Shown: positions 50,885 through 61,022, numbered from the stretch's first letter. The stretch is DNA of 64,000 nt from an uncultured Ruminiclostridium sp. (GCA_910588335.1 CAJUQV010000009.1:1-64000), one strand, 5' to 3'. The notes: generated by a model from the letters alone, not told the origin. Made by a program: numbers and translations.

Positions 50885-51802
50885 ATGTATGGTGTACGCA
50901 ATAACAGTGTGAACAACTTTCCCGCAGGCTACAATAACTACGGGAAAAGCAGCCCGACCCAGAATCCGTCAGAGTCACACACTGCTGCCGAAAAGAATTA
51001 TACCGGCAGAACGGATCAGATTTTATTTTCCGCTGTGCAGCGAAAGGAAAGTGAAACTTACTCAAAGCTGAGCGATAAGGCAAAAACGTATCTTGCCGAT
51101 CTTCAGAAGAAGTATCCCGGGTATGCTTTCATGGTTGCCGACTATGAGACCGACGAAGACGCCGGACGCATTCTTTCGGAGGGTCGAGGTGAAATCAACG
51201 TTCTGATCACTCCCGATCTTGTGGAGAAAATGGCTTCCGACGAAGCAACCAGATCTAAATACGAGGCTATCATCGACGGCGCGGCTGACCAATTCGCCGA
51301 AATCAAAGACAAACTTACCGAGGGCGGCAAATCAATTGTTGAACACCTCGGATTTACTGTCAACGGTGACGGCACTACAAGCATGTATGCTTTCTTAAAA
51401 CAGGGTATAACCGGAGAAGATGGAAGCAGAACCGTCAAGAGTTCTCTTGTAGGGGAATTTACCGATATGCTCAACGCTCTTGCCGAGGCAAGAGAAAAAA
51501 TGTTGGAGGAAAATAAGGACGATCCCCAAAAGCCGATTGATAAAGAGGAGGAAAAGAAAAAATCCGTATTGCCTCCGAAAAGTTTCGAGAAGTACAAAAA
51601 AGAACCGGATCCATACTCAACCGAGGAGGATTACGGTGACCTGCCTCCCGAAAGCTTTGAAAAGTACCGTAAAAAGGAAGACCCCTACGCTACAGAAGAG
51701 GACTACGGCACACTTCCGCCGGAGAGCTTCAAAAAGTATGAGGAAGCGGCTGCCGAGGCTAATGCCGAAGCATCCGGGGTACAGATGAATTACAGCGTAT
51801 GA
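50885..51802 (+). CDS. DUF6033-like protein with tandem C-terminal repeats
   Basis: 305 residues, no signal peptide. The N-terminal 40 residues are low complexity; residues about 50-210 (SDKAKTYLADLQKKYPGYAF, VADYETDEDAG) match what I know of DUF6033 proteins of Clostridia. From about 228, three repeats of about 24 residues each carry LPP(K/E)SF(E/K)KY and DPY(S/A)TEEDYG. GGAAAGGA precedes the ATG. A sigma-D promoter 165 bases upstream suggests expression with flagellar genes. Function unknown. Confidence 0.8.
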   Translation: MYGVRNNSVNNFPAGYNNYGKSSPTQNPSESHTAAEKNYTGRTDQILFSAVQRKESETYSKLSDKAKTYLADLQKKYPGYAFMVADYETDEDAGRILSEGRGEINVLITPDLVEKMASDEATRSKYEAIIDGAADQFAEIKDKLTEGGKSIVEHLGFTVNGDGTTSMYAFLKQGITGEDGSRTVKSSLVGEFTDMLNALAEAREKMLEENKDDPQKPIDKEEEKKKSVLPPKSFEKYKKEPDPYSTEEDYGDLPPESFEKYRKKEDPYATEEDYGTLPPESFKKYEEAAAEANAEASGVQMNYSV

Positions 51803-51832
51803 TTTTTGTCGGCTTAATATCGGTTTTTAATT

Positions 51833-51889
51833 AATACTAATTTTTGGTAAAGGTATGAGTCAATAAATTTGGATGACCAAGGATTAGTA
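51833..51889. repeat. palindromic repeat (CTAATCTTTGGTCA family), copy 2
   Basis: Imperfect arms ATACTAATTTTTGGT and ACCAAGGATTAGTAT; related to 36732-36781. Confidence 0.65.
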
Positions 51890-51971
51890 TAAGTCGCGGA
51901 CATAATTAAAAACCTTATCCAAAGCACTGATCTTCGGGTTTCCTTATCAGTGTCTTTAACCAACGAGCAGT

Positions 51972-52013
51972 AAAAGGCCGTGACTTGCAATTGAGCGGGT
52001 CACGGCCTTTTTG
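51972..52013 (+). terminator. terminator after DUF6033 gene
   Basis: AAAAGGCCGTGAC / GTCACGGCCTTTT, 13 pairs, 14-base loop, T run. Confidence 0.85.
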
Positions 52014-52063
52014 CTATCTGATACAGGACTTAGGGTAACAATTATTTGATTTTATCGTCTATC

Positions 52064-52106
52064 AAAAAAACCGTAATCCCGCATAAGCGGAATCACGGTT
52101 TTTTAA
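52064..52106 (-). terminator. terminator of the carbohydrate ABC operon
   Basis: AAAACCGTAATCCCGC / GCGGAATCACGGTTTT with a four-base loop and T run on the minus strand, 67 bases past the last gene. Confidence 0.75.
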
Positions 52107-52172
52107 TTTGATGTTGCGTCTCAAACAACCTGTCTTTGCTTTCCTCAAAAGACGCATATCCTGACAAAAATA

Positions 52173-53435
52173 TTACATACCGGTAATACCCGATCTCTCG
52201 ATACCTTCAATAAACTGTCTCTGAAGGAAGCAATAAATTATCAGTATCGGGAGCAGCGAAATCAGACAGCCCGCCTCAATCCAAACCATAAAGTCCGCAG
52301 CAACACCGGTAGGTGTACCTCCGTTCAGCCAGCTTGAAATTGTGGTATATAGGTTGCCTATCTGCAAGGCAATTGTGTCCGCGTCTGCAAAGAACATATT
52401 GGACACATACGAGTCGTTCCAGTACCATACCAACGAGAATATGAATACCGTAAGGAATGAGGTTTTCGCGTTTGGCACCATTATGCGTATAAAGGTAGCG
52501 AATGGGCCGCAGCCGTCAAGGTGAGCCGCGTCCTCAAGCTCCTTGGGAAGTCCTCTGAAGAACTGCCTGAACAGGAGAATGAACAGTCCGGCGCGGATTC
52601 CGTTAACAAAGAACGCCTGCAAATACAACGCCATCGGTGAGTCGGTGAGGTTTAAGCCGGGTTCCGCTCCGCCTTTGAACATTGATATTATTCCGAAAAC
52701 GTCAAAGTATCTGAACTGCATAAATTGAGGAATAAGAATAACCTGTGTGGGAACTATGATCTGAAGAATAACTATGACAAACAGGAGTCCTCTTCCCTTA
52801 AATTTAAATCTGGCAAAGCCGTATCCCGTTATCGCGCAGGTAACAACCTGAAGCAGGGAACAGATTACGTTTACCGAAATGGTGTTCCACAATACCGAAC
52901 CCATATGAGTGGCCTGCCATGTTTCCGAGAAGTTGGAGAAAATCAAGGTCTTGGGTATCCACATGATAGACGGATCGTTCATCTCGTACTGAGGACGCAG
53001 CGAACAAGAAATCATAAACAGCATCGGCTTAAGTATTACGAAAGCAAGACCGAACAGGATTATAAATCTGAATACCGGCCACACCTTATCGCTTACTCTT
53101 CTTCCGAATATGTAGCGGTAATGCTTCTTTTCCGCATCGCTGTAAGTCTTGTAGTTTCTGATTATCTCGATGTTGCTGATATGATACTGTTTGTGAAGAG
53201 CTTTGCGCTGTTTTTCAAGCTCTTTAAGTTCCTTTTTGGTATACTTCTTTTCTTCTCTCGCGTCGTCGTCGCTTACCTTTACGACGGTATCCTTAAGGGC
53301 TTCCGTCGCATGATTTTCGATTACGGCCTGTGCGGGAGCTTCCGAATTTTCGGTTACCGCTTCTTTTGTATCGGTTACTTCGGGAGTAACGGGAGCGGTA
53401 TTGTTCTTTTCAAGATTATTATCTTTCTTAGCCAC
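52173..53435 (-). CDS. carbohydrate ABC permease (MalG type) with long cytoplasmic N-terminus
   Basis: 420 residues. The first ~115 residues are charged and hydrophilic (KKYTKKELKELEKQRKALHK), unusual for the family. Six helices follow, with the EAA loop ELEDAAHLDGCGPFATFIRI, which contacts the ATPase. MalG-type permeases pair with a MalF type, here the next gene upstream. Substrate probably an oligosaccharide. Confidence 0.9.
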   Translation of the reverse strand: MAKKDNNLEKNNTAPVTPEVTDTKEAVTENSEAPAQAVIENHATEALKDTVVKVSDDDAREEKKYTKKELKELEKQRKALHKQYHISNIEIIRNYKTYSDAEKKHYRYIFGRRVSDKVWPVFRFIILFGLAFVILKPMLFMISCSLRPQYEMNDPSIMWIPKTLIFSNFSETWQATHMGSVLWNTISVNVICSLLQVVTCAITGYGFARFKFKGRGLLFVIVILQIIVPTQVILIPQFMQFRYFDVFGIISMFKGGAEPGLNLTDSPMALYLQAFFVNGIRAGLFILLFRQFFRGLPKELEDAAHLDGCGPFATFIRIMVPNAKTSFLTVFIFSLVWYWNDSYVSNMFFADADTIALQIGNLYTTISSWLNGGTPTGVAADFMVWIEAGCLISLLPILIIYCFLQRQFIEGIERSGITGM

Positions 53436-53447
53436 TTTCGTCCCTCC

Positions 53448-54530
53448 TTAATCTACTTGATAGAATACAAACTTGGAAACAATAGCCGAAATAATGCCCA
53501 AAGCCACGCCGACTATTGCAAAGTAGGTCCATGCCATCGCTGTACTTACACCATACTGCCAACTGGTAGCCTTATCCATAATCTGATCCATTACCGGGTT
53601 GGCTGCGTCAATGAAGTTGTCGATAACCGTATAAATCAAGTTCGCAAGAATCATGGGGCTGATGGTAGGGAATGTTATCTTCCAGAAGAACTCCCAACCG
53701 GTAGCGCCCTCCATCTGTGCCGCTTCCTTTGCGGCGGTGGGGATCTGCTGAAGCGCGGAAAGGAATATTATCGTCTGGATACCGCAGCGCCAGATCAGGT
53801 TGAACAGGTCGGACGCAATGGAACCCAGCTGATCCGCCACGGACTGGCTGATGTTGGCGAAGCCCATAAACTCCATGAAAGAGTCAACCATATCCACCTC
53901 GAACAGGGAGCTGAACTGTGACGCGTCGCCTACGCCCTGGCTCGCCATATCACCGTTAATAACACTGAGCACGGGACCCGTAGCTACCAGCACGGGGATA
54001 AAGAATATTGCTCTTACAAGACCTCTCGCCTTGAACTTCTGATTCAAAAGCAGAGCTATAAACAGGCTGAATACCAGAATCATAAAGGTATCCATGGGCA
54101 TTGCGCTGAGCGATTCCATGAGGTTGGGCACATAGTCCTGATCCGCATTGAAAATGTCGTAATAGTTTTTAAAGTTGTTCCATTCGCAGTAAATACCGGG
54201 ACCCGTCATGCCCTCGTATTCCTGCCAGCGATCCGCGCTGACAGGGGTGGTATTTGAAAGTGAATAGTGTACAGAGGTGATCAAAGGGATAATGAACATA
54301 TACAGCGTTCCGACAATCCAAAGAGCGATGAACGCGTAACCGTAAAGCATTTTCTTCTTTTCGTAGGATATCCTCGACTTTTTTTCCTTAACGGTTTTTC
54401 CGCCGCCGCGTTTAGCATATTCCTCGCCTGACGCTTGGGTTATATTTTCGGGAGCGGTTTCGGCGGTGCTTTCGGCAGTCTCCGCCGCTGTTTCAAGAAC
54501 TTCCTTTTTTGAAGCAAATTCTTCAGCCAT
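53448..54530 (-). CDS. carbohydrate ABC permease (MalF/UgpA type)
   Basis: 360 residues. A Glu/Ala-rich N-terminus of about 75 residues (ETAAETAESTAETAP) precedes six helices. The EAA loop reads AAKEAAQMEGATGWEFFWKI. It forms the heterodimer with the MalG-type protein 12 bases downstream. Its start overlaps the stop of the DUF5696 gene by one base. Confidence 0.9.
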   Translation of the reverse strand: MAEEFASKKEVLETAAETAESTAETAPENITQASGEEYAKRGGGKTVKEKKSRISYEKKKMLYGYAFIALWIVGTLYMFIIPLITSVHYSLSNTTPVSADRWQEYEGMTGPGIYCEWNNFKNYYDIFNADQDYVPNLMESLSAMPMDTFMILVFSLFIALLLNQKFKARGLVRAIFFIPVLVATGPVLSVINGDMASQGVGDASQFSSLFEVDMVDSFMEFMGFANISQSVADQLGSIASDLFNLIWRCGIQTIIFLSALQQIPTAAKEAAQMEGATGWEFFWKITFPTISPMILANLIYTVIDNFIDAANPVMDQIMDKATSWQYGVSTAMAWTYFAIVGVALGIISAIVSKFVFYQVD

Positions 54531-56902
54531 CAGTTATCCCCTCCTTTCCGTAAGGAATCGGCAAGACTGTATTCCTGCCCGTTCATGGTATAGGTGTAAT
54601 TGTCAATATCGACGCCTATTACCGTACCGTCCGAATAAGTTGTTTCAAAAGTCTTTTCGGTCAGTCTATCGTATTTTACTATCGTCTTGTCACTTAACGA
54701 GGAGATTATACCGTTAAACAGCTTATATTCCTCCGCCGCTCTTTCCAGCCAGCCCTCGTAGTTTGCATAGAATAATTTGTCAAAATCGCTGTCCGTGAAA
54801 TCGTTGGGCGTAGCGTACATCATTTCGTAGTGAATGCCCGAACCGGTCATAAGTGAGAGAAGAAGCAGTTCTTCCGCGTTGGAGCTTGCGTTTATCGCCT
54901 TTGAGGTATACGGGATATATCCGTGTACCACCATCTGATAGAATGGAACGTCATAGTCAAACAGGTCATAGTTGGAGCTGTAAAGCGGAATATTTGTTAT
55001 CGCCGAAACGTAAGGCAAAGCATATGCGTTGCACTCCTGAGCTATAATGGAAATACCCGCGTCGTTAAGCTGCTGATAACCCGCAGTGAGTATCCTTATC
55101 GCATCCTCTCTGAGTATATGCTCCTTGCCATCAACGTTTCTTCTGCCAAAGTCGCTGTAAAGTGTTTCGGTGGCCTGATTAAGGGAAATATGATCAATTC
55201 CCTCCGCGTTAAAGGAACGCACCAGCTTGTTGAATACGTCAGGCCAGTAGTACGGCGACAAAATAGTCCAGTTGGGCTTTACGCTCGTTATCGGCGTACC
55301 GAAGGCCAGTTCAAAATCGGTTTGTGTCGCATAAGCGTTGGTAATTCTCTTTGAACTGTTTAAAGTAAAGGAATAACCCGCTCCGCTTTCTTTATACTCC
55401 ATAAAGTCGACGCTGGGATAAACGGTATACCCCTTGCCGCTGCAATAAGAGTAAAGCGCTTCAAAATCATTCTTGCCGCCTAATTTATTGGAGTAGTCAA
55501 CGCCGGTGGAAACTCTTCCTCTTACGCCCGTATCATTAAAGTCTTTATAAATCAGCCGTATATCATCCACTCCCATGGCGGTGAGCTTTTCAAGCATTTC
55601 CTGAGCCTGGGAATAGGAAGTGGCAACCGTCTGCATATTTACGGGAAAACCCAGAACGGACTGTTTCTTTACGGTACCGCCCACGGTGGTAATATAAAGA
55701 GCGTTGGAATCCTCCATTGACTGATTTTTCAGTCCTTTTTCGGTTACAAGGTAATTGCGGTAGGTATCCGCCAGATCCGCCACTCCTATTTCATCATCGG
55801 ACATAATGTAGTAGCGTACTTCGATGTCTTCGATTCTTATATCGCCGGACTGGAACACCGTGAGAGGCGTTTTGGTGCCCATGGTGTAGGTATCGGTGGC
55901 TCTGAACTCGAAGCTGAACCACGCACTGTTAATAGATGTGGTCGCCTGACCGTTGACCGAAGCGTTTACGGAAGCGTAAGCGTCACCCTTGGTAACAACG
56001 CCTAACATAGCCTCGTTTTTACCGTTTATTTCCTTGACAATACCGAGAACGGGAAGATAAACCTGTTCGTCTTTCTTGCCCATTGTCACCTTGCTTACCG
56101 CCAGATCGGTTCCGTACACCTTGGAATTGTAAACGGTGGTGGAGGTTTTTCCGTTGTTGAAGTTTATCACCGCGCCGGAGCCGTCGGGAACGAAGATGTA
56201 GCCGTTTTCGTCCGCTCTTCCCGCTCCGAATGCCTGAATAAGGTTCATGGTGACGATTTTGTACGCCTTAAGATCGTCTGCATCCTGAAGCCTTTCGTTG
56301 ATTTCTTCGGTATGTACCCTTGCGGTAAAGCCGTCTTGATTAAGTACGATGGAAACGGGAATCGAAAGGTTCTGAGCCATGAATTCATAGGTGAACTTAA
56401 CGCCGTTTTCGATTTTTTCCACGCTGAAGGTCTTTTTATTTACACTGGCCTCTTTGGAGAGAGTAGTAGTATTCAGAAGGGTATTGGTTCCCACGTCCAG
56501 CGCTCTGTACGTAACGGTGGAAGCCATAAGGTTTTTCTGAACTCCTCCCGCAATGGGATCCGACTCATAATCGTAAGGCGTTGACCACCAAATATAGCCG
56601 CTCTTATTGTTTTTTATGGCGAATATGCAGGTTGCCTCGTTGACATACATAGTAAAAGCGTCGTTTTTCGCTACCTCGGTCATTGCCGACAAAGCTTCGT
56701 CCTCGGTAACGGGCTTTTCTTCGTCCTCGGCTGTTTCACCCGACGCTGTACCCGCTTCGCCTCCGGTGCCGTCGGCAACCTGAGGGGTATCGTTCTGAGC
56801 AGCGTCGGTCTGATCCGCATTTTCCGACCAAACAACGCTTGAGCTCAATACCATAGTTACCGCCAGTATCGCCGCCAGCATCTTTCTTTTGAATTTTAGC
56901 AT
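54530..56902 (-). CDS. DUF5696-domain secreted protein
   Basis: 790 residues. Signal peptide MLKFKRKMLAAILAVTMVLS, an acidic linker to about residue 70, then a long domain recognised as DUF5696, including FVPDGSGAVINFNNGK and a TIM-barrel-like half with VDFMEYKESGAG and DHISLNQATETLYSDFG. The family occurs in carbohydrate uptake operons of Firmicutes. The C-terminal half resembles glycosidase barrels, so it may act on extracellular glycan; this is inference. No lipobox or cell-wall anchor seen. Confidence 0.82.
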   Translation of the reverse strand: MLKFKRKMLAAILAVTMVLSSSVVWSENADQTDAAQNDTPQVADGTGGEAGTASGETAEDEEKPVTEDEALSAMTEVAKNDAFTMYVNEATCIFAIKNNKSGYIWWSTPYDYESDPIAGGVQKNLMASTVTYRALDVGTNTLLNTTTLSKEASVNKKTFSVEKIENGVKFTYEFMAQNLSIPVSIVLNQDGFTARVHTEEINERLQDADDLKAYKIVTMNLIQAFGAGRADENGYIFVPDGSGAVINFNNGKTSTTVYNSKVYGTDLAVSKVTMGKKDEQVYLPVLGIVKEINGKNEAMLGVVTKGDAYASVNASVNGQATTSINSAWFSFEFRATDTYTMGTKTPLTVFQSGDIRIEDIEVRYYIMSDDEIGVADLADTYRNYLVTEKGLKNQSMEDSNALYITTVGGTVKKQSVLGFPVNMQTVATSYSQAQEMLEKLTAMGVDDIRLIYKDFNDTGVRGRVSTGVDYSNKLGGKNDFEALYSYCSGKGYTVYPSVDFMEYKESGAGYSFTLNSSKRITNAYATQTDFELAFGTPITSVKPNWTILSPYYWPDVFNKLVRSFNAEGIDHISLNQATETLYSDFGRRNVDGKEHILREDAIRILTAGYQQLNDAGISIIAQECNAYALPYVSAITNIPLYSSNYDLFDYDVPFYQMVVHGYIPYTSKAINASSNAEELLLLSLMTGSGIHYEMMYATPNDFTDSDFDKLFYANYEGWLERAAEEYKLFNGIISSLSDKTIVKYDRLTEKTFETTYSDGTVIGVDIDNYTYTMNGQEYSLADSLRKGGDN

Positions 56903-56969
56903 TTTATAACCATTCCTTCCTTTCGAGAAGTGTAAGTGTATTTATTGCTTCTGTTTCGGAACACCTGCG

Positions 56970-57611
56970 TCAGCTCATGTTAAATCTGTACATAAGCTCG
57001 GTATATACCGAGTATACAAACATTACTATCTGCTGAAACAGTGAGATGAGGAGGATAAGCACAAGAATGATGATAACCATTGCCACTATAGTAAAGATTA
57101 TCGCTAAAATGGTTTTAGGCATTGTGTACTGATGTACCGCCTTCATCGCCGATATGACAAGCACCGCGGACCACACAAGACCTAATCCCGAAATAAAGGA
57201 AAGTATTGTACCCTCCTGCCTTGTCAGAATGTTGGAAGCAAAGATATATACCACTTGAGATATAATGTAAGGCACCAAAGCGTAAGCGGTAACACACATT
57301 ACCTGCTGCATCTTGCCCTCGCCGTTAAACAGCGTGCACAAAGACCAGTTACCCACTACCCATATAAAGAATATAATAACCGAGCTTGAGAACAAGGGTA
57401 CGACATTAAATACCTTTTCAAAATTCATCTGGAATACGAATCCCGTCATAAGACGCGCGGCAACCGTTACGATGAAAAAGCACAGAACAATTACAAGCGC
57501 AACCTTGCTGTTATAGGCTTTTTTCCATCTTACGTCCTCAAATCCCTCAAAGGGGTGTCTCGCAACATAAAACGGCCATTTCCACGCGGGCATATCAAGA
57601 TCAAACCGCAT
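56970..57611 (-). CDS. YIP1-family membrane protein
   Basis: 213 residues with five helices. ATG 57611 is preferred, with GGGAGG eight bases upstream; a GTG at 57620 overlaps that site. The soluble start ARHPFEGFEDVRWKKAY fits bacterial YIP1 proteins. These often lie beside sugar ABC genes and their role is unclear. It overlaps the preceding gene by eleven bases. Confidence 0.78.
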   Translation of the reverse strand: MRFDLDMPAWKWPFYVARHPFEGFEDVRWKKAYNSKVALVIVLCFFIVTVAARLMTGFVFQMNFEKVFNVVPLFSSSVIIFFIWVVGNWSLCTLFNGEGKMQQVMCVTAYALVPYIISQVVYIFASNILTRQEGTILSFISGLGLVWSAVLVISAMKAVHQYTMPKTILAIIFTIVAMVIIILVLILLISLFQQIVMFVYSVYTELMYRFNMS

Positions 57612-59127
57612 TACCGTCACCTCCCGCCGCTCTCTTCTTTTTCTTTATCACCTTGATTACCTTTGACAGCACCACAAGAGCAATTATCAGGATCAGTACG
57701 ACTATCATGAATATGTTGAAATATTCTCTTATCATATCCATGCGGTACTCCTTAAAGGCTCTGTTATAACCGCCCCTACTGTTCATATAGAAGTAATCCA
57801 TCGCCTTTTCGTTTTCGCCCATAGTATAATAGGCGTTGCCGAGACCGATGTAGGCGAACCAATAGTTTGAGTCTCTCAGGATTATTTCCTCGAAAGGTTC
57901 TTTCGCCTCTTGATAGAGACCTCTGTTGAACATTTCAACGGCGTCGTGCACCATTTTTCCGAACTCGGTGAGCTTAAAGGTGGTTATGGTGTTTTTACGT
58001 CCGTCCGTAACATAAACCTTTCCGTTTAAGTTTTCTATAGCGGTAGGAGAAGTAAAAAGACCCTTCTGAGAACCTTCTCCGCCGAAAATAAATTCAAGGT
58101 CAAGCTGATCCGAATACTGGAATATTCTCTTTTCCGAAAAGTCCAGCAGGAACACGTTGCCCTCGCTGTCCACGTCCACGTCGTCAATGGTGGAAGCGTA
58201 GGAGGTTCCGCCGTAATAAAGCGGAAGGTCGCCGAACATGAACTGATCCATACCCATATTAAGGTAAATATTTTCACCAGCGGGGTTCAGCTTTTTCAAA
58301 ACGTCCTTATCGGCGTTTTTGGAAGAAGTAACGGTATAGATAAAGCCCTGATCGTCTATATCGCAGTTGGCGATCTCGATGGCAACCGCTCTCGCTCTTT
58401 TTCTCATCTGTTCACGGTTCATAAACAAGCTGTAAAAGGCGTTCTGCAAAACCTCGGCGGTTGTTTCGACGCGGTTTGCGCCATAGTAACCGTTAAAGGT
58501 GCCTTCGCGGCTGAACTGTACCATACCGTTTGTGATTGAGGGAATAACAACATAGACGTTAAGCGCGTTGTCCACTACAACCTTATCGGGACGGAAAGAG
58601 ATGTCCGCGTCGTAAAGGTCGTTTGAGGGTCTTGTATACTCAAAGAAAATTCTTCCGTCATCATAGCACGCAATTACTCTCGAATTCATGGAGTCGGCTA
58701 TGTACAAAAGCGTTTCTCCCTTGTAATGGGTTACAAAAATGCCTTTAGGCGAATCAAGATTTGTTTTCTTGACTATACTCTTATCTTCGGGAAACTCATC
58801 GGTATAGGTAAAGGTGTCCAATACCGTAGCCGAGTTGAGGTTTTCATCGGTGATAATTATTCTCCCGTTGTTGGTATCCACTAAGTAGATATCTCCCGTT
58901 TCGTTGTCCACAAATATATCGTTGGGTTCGCTGAGAGTCCCTACGCCCAGGTCAACGCCGGTTACTACACGGTCAACCACATAGCCGTTCTGCGACGGAA
59001 CGGGTTCGTTCCACCAGTTATAGTTATATCCGTAATAGGCTTCGTCCGCAGAAGCGGGCAGCGTAAGACAGGATACTGTCATTCCCGCTGCTAAAGCGGC
59101 CGCGCCGATTTTCTTAAATAACGGCAC
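57601..59127 (-). CDS. secreted NHL-repeat and TPR protein with C-terminal membrane anchor
   Basis: 508 residues. A signal peptide (to about ASA at 27) is followed by an NHL-type beta-propeller (about 60-390): LSEPNDIFVDNETGDIYLVD, LDSPKGIFVTHYKG, SPTAIENLNGKVYVTDGRKN. A TPR unit follows (YWFAYIGLGNAYYTMGENEK, about 425-455), then one helix near 470-495 and a Lys-rich tail inside the cell. Probably a surface protein organising the uptake system. Confidence 0.85.
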   Translation of the reverse strand: MPLFKKIGAAALAAGMTVSCLTLPASADEAYYGYNYNWWNEPVPSQNGYVVDRVVTGVDLGVGTLSEPNDIFVDNETGDIYLVDTNNGRIIITDENLNSATVLDTFTYTDEFPEDKSIVKKTNLDSPKGIFVTHYKGETLLYIADSMNSRVIACYDDGRIFFEYTRPSNDLYDADISFRPDKVVVDNALNVYVVIPSITNGMVQFSREGTFNGYYGANRVETTAEVLQNAFYSLFMNREQMRKRARAVAIEIANCDIDDQGFIYTVTSSKNADKDVLKKLNPAGENIYLNMGMDQFMFGDLPLYYGGTSYASTIDDVDVDSEGNVFLLDFSEKRIFQYSDQLDLEFIFGGEGSQKGLFTSPTAIENLNGKVYVTDGRKNTITTFKLTEFGKMVHDAVEMFNRGLYQEAKEPFEEIILRDSNYWFAYIGLGNAYYTMGENEKAMDYFYMNSRGGYNRAFKEYRMDMIREYFNIFMIVVLILIIALVVLSKVIKVIKKKKRAAGGDGNAV

Positions 59128-59180
59128 TGATATTCATTCCTTTCTAACTTATATTGGTTGTCAACAGGCGGCAAAAGCTT

Positions 59181-60038
59181 TTAATCCTTCATACCGCTCT
59201 GTGCCATAGTTTCCATAACGTTGCTCTGACAGAACAGGAACACCACGATAGGCGGGATCATCGTTATAACCACCGCCGCCGCCGCAACGCCGGCACGGGC
59301 GATACCTGCGGAGGAAATCTGCTGCATAACGGTTGGAAGCGGTTTAAGCTCTTCGCTGTAAATGAATGAGTAGCCGGTTACCTGCCACGCGCCTTGGAAC
59401 GCAAATATCATCAGCGTAAGTATGGCGGGCTTAACGTTGGGAATAACCACCTGCCAGCAGGTTCTCATATGTCCCGCGCCGTCAAGCTTGGCGGCTTCTA
59501 TGATAGCGTCGGGAATCTGTCCCATAAACTGACGCATAAGGAACAGACCCATAGGTGTGGCTATATAGGGAAGCGTGATGGCGAAATAGGTGTCAATAAG
59601 ACCCATAAAAGCCATTACCATATACTGCATGATAAACATTACCGACGAGGTAAACAACAGCGCCAGTTCTATCGCCTTATTAAGCGCTTTCTTTCCGGGA
59701 AACTCTCCCTTGGCCAGCACGTAAGCCGCCGAGGAGGAGAAGAGGAGCTGACAAACCGTTACCACTACCGCCACAAATACCGAGTTGAATATGTATCTTG
59801 AAAAGGGAACCCACATGTTTGAAGCCGTATTCAACAGGTCGACGAAGTTTTGCCCTGTGGGAGCTATGGCGTAAAGCTTAGGCGGGAATAAAAACAACTC
59901 CTGCGAAGGCTTAACCGATTGGATAACCGAGAGGTAAATGGGGAACAGCATAAATAAGCCGACCAACATGAGCATTATAAAAATCGCAATGTCGCCGGCT
60001 CTGGATTTGCCGATCTGCTTTCTTTTTTTACTTGCCAT
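59181..60038 (-). CDS. carbohydrate ABC permease (MalG type)
   Basis: 285 residues, six helices, EAA loop AIIEAAKLDGAGHMRTCWQV. Normal length with a short N-terminus, unlike the MalG-type protein at 52173. Pairs with the permease at 60081. Confidence 0.93.
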   Translation of the reverse strand: MASKKRKQIGKSRAGDIAIFIMLMLVGLFMLFPIYLSVIQSVKPSQELFLFPPKLYAIAPTGQNFVDLLNTASNMWVPFSRYIFNSVFVAVVVTVCQLLFSSSAAYVLAKGEFPGKKALNKAIELALLFTSSVMFIMQYMVMAFMGLIDTYFAITLPYIATPMGLFLMRQFMGQIPDAIIEAAKLDGAGHMRTCWQVVIPNVKPAILTLMIFAFQGAWQVTGYSFIYSEELKPLPTVMQQISSAGIARAGVAAAAVVITMIPPIVVFLFCQSNVMETMAQSGMKD

Positions 60039-60080
60039 GACTACCGTCCTTTCAATTTTATTGATGGGATAAGCTTATTC

Positions 60081-61022
60081 TTAATCCAGATATCTGCCGA
60101 GCAGCTTTTTAATGCCCCAGTTGGCGAGAATCATGACTCCGAACAGTACGAAGCATATCGCCGAGGCATAGCCCATCTCGAATCTTATGCTGCCGTAGTC
60201 ATAGGCGTGGGTCATAATCGTATGCGCCGCATAGTCGGTTGACGGGAAAGCGGTTAAGGTACGTCCCACGTCGCCGGCGGTAAACGATGATACTATCTGC
60301 ATTACCGCCGCAAACAGCATCTGGGGTCCCATAGCGGGTACGGTTACCATCAGCAGTTCCTGCATACGGTTTTTGACGCCTTCAACGGCTGCCGCCTCGT
60401 AACGGTCGCGGGGAATACCCTGAAGACCCGCGCGAAGCGAAAGGAAGCCGGCGCCAAGGGACATCCAAAGCTGAACCACGATTACCACGCCGAAAATGTA
60501 ATTGGCGTCGGTAAGCCACTGTCTTGCGCCGTTAAGGATACCGAGTTTTATCAGATAAGCGTTGGCTATACCGTAGGTATCGCCGGAAAAGATCAGCTGC
60601 CATGTGGTGTAAATGTTACCGGCCAATGTGGGTGCATAAAAGACAAAAGTAAACACCGTCTTTAAAACGCCGGGCATTTCGTTAATCAGCCATGCCAGCA
60701 GGAAGCAGAGAATATAGCTTATGGGACCCGTTACCACCGCAAATATAAGGGTGTTCTGAATCGCCTTAAGGAAAACCTCGTCCTCCAGGAACAACACGTA
60801 AAAGTTGTCGAGTCCCACCCACTGTGGGAGTTGTACCATATTGAAGTTTGTAAAGCCCATAGGAAGCGACATTACAACAGGCACAAAGGTAAAAATCGTA
60901 AATAGAACAAAGAATGGTGCCATCAGCAGATACAAACCTCTGCTGCGTTTCATTTCACGGAGAGTATAGCGGAACTTATTGTCCTCGATATGGAGTATCT
61001 CCGTGTTAGCTTGTGCTGCCAA
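60081..61022 (-). CDS. carbohydrate ABC permease (UgpA/MalF type)
   Basis: 313 residues, six helices starting RGLYLLMAPFFVLFTIFTFV; EAA loop DRYEAAAVEGVKNRMQELLM. It sits between the binding protein and the partner permease, the usual importer order. Confidence 0.93.
   Translation of the reverse strand: MAAQANTEILHIEDNKFRYTLREMKRSRGLYLLMAPFFVLFTIFTFVPVVMSLPMGFTNFNMVQLPQWVGLDNFYVLFLEDEVFLKAIQNTLIFAVVTGPISYILCFLLAWLINEMPGVLKTVFTFVFYAPTLAGNIYTTWQLIFSGDTYGIANAYLIKLGILNGARQWLTDANYIFGVVIVVQLWMSLGAGFLSLRAGLQGIPRDRYEAAAVEGVKNRMQELLMVTVPAMGPQMLFAAVMQIVSSFTAGDVGRTLTAFPSTDYAAHTIMTHAYDYGSIRFEMGYASAICFVLFGVMILANWGIKKLLGRYLD

Noticed and set aside
52725..53921. A 398-codon plus-strand frame
   Set aside because: It is antisense to two clear ABC permease genes, has no domain signal and is rich in unusual residues; a shadow of the strong codon bias of the other strand.
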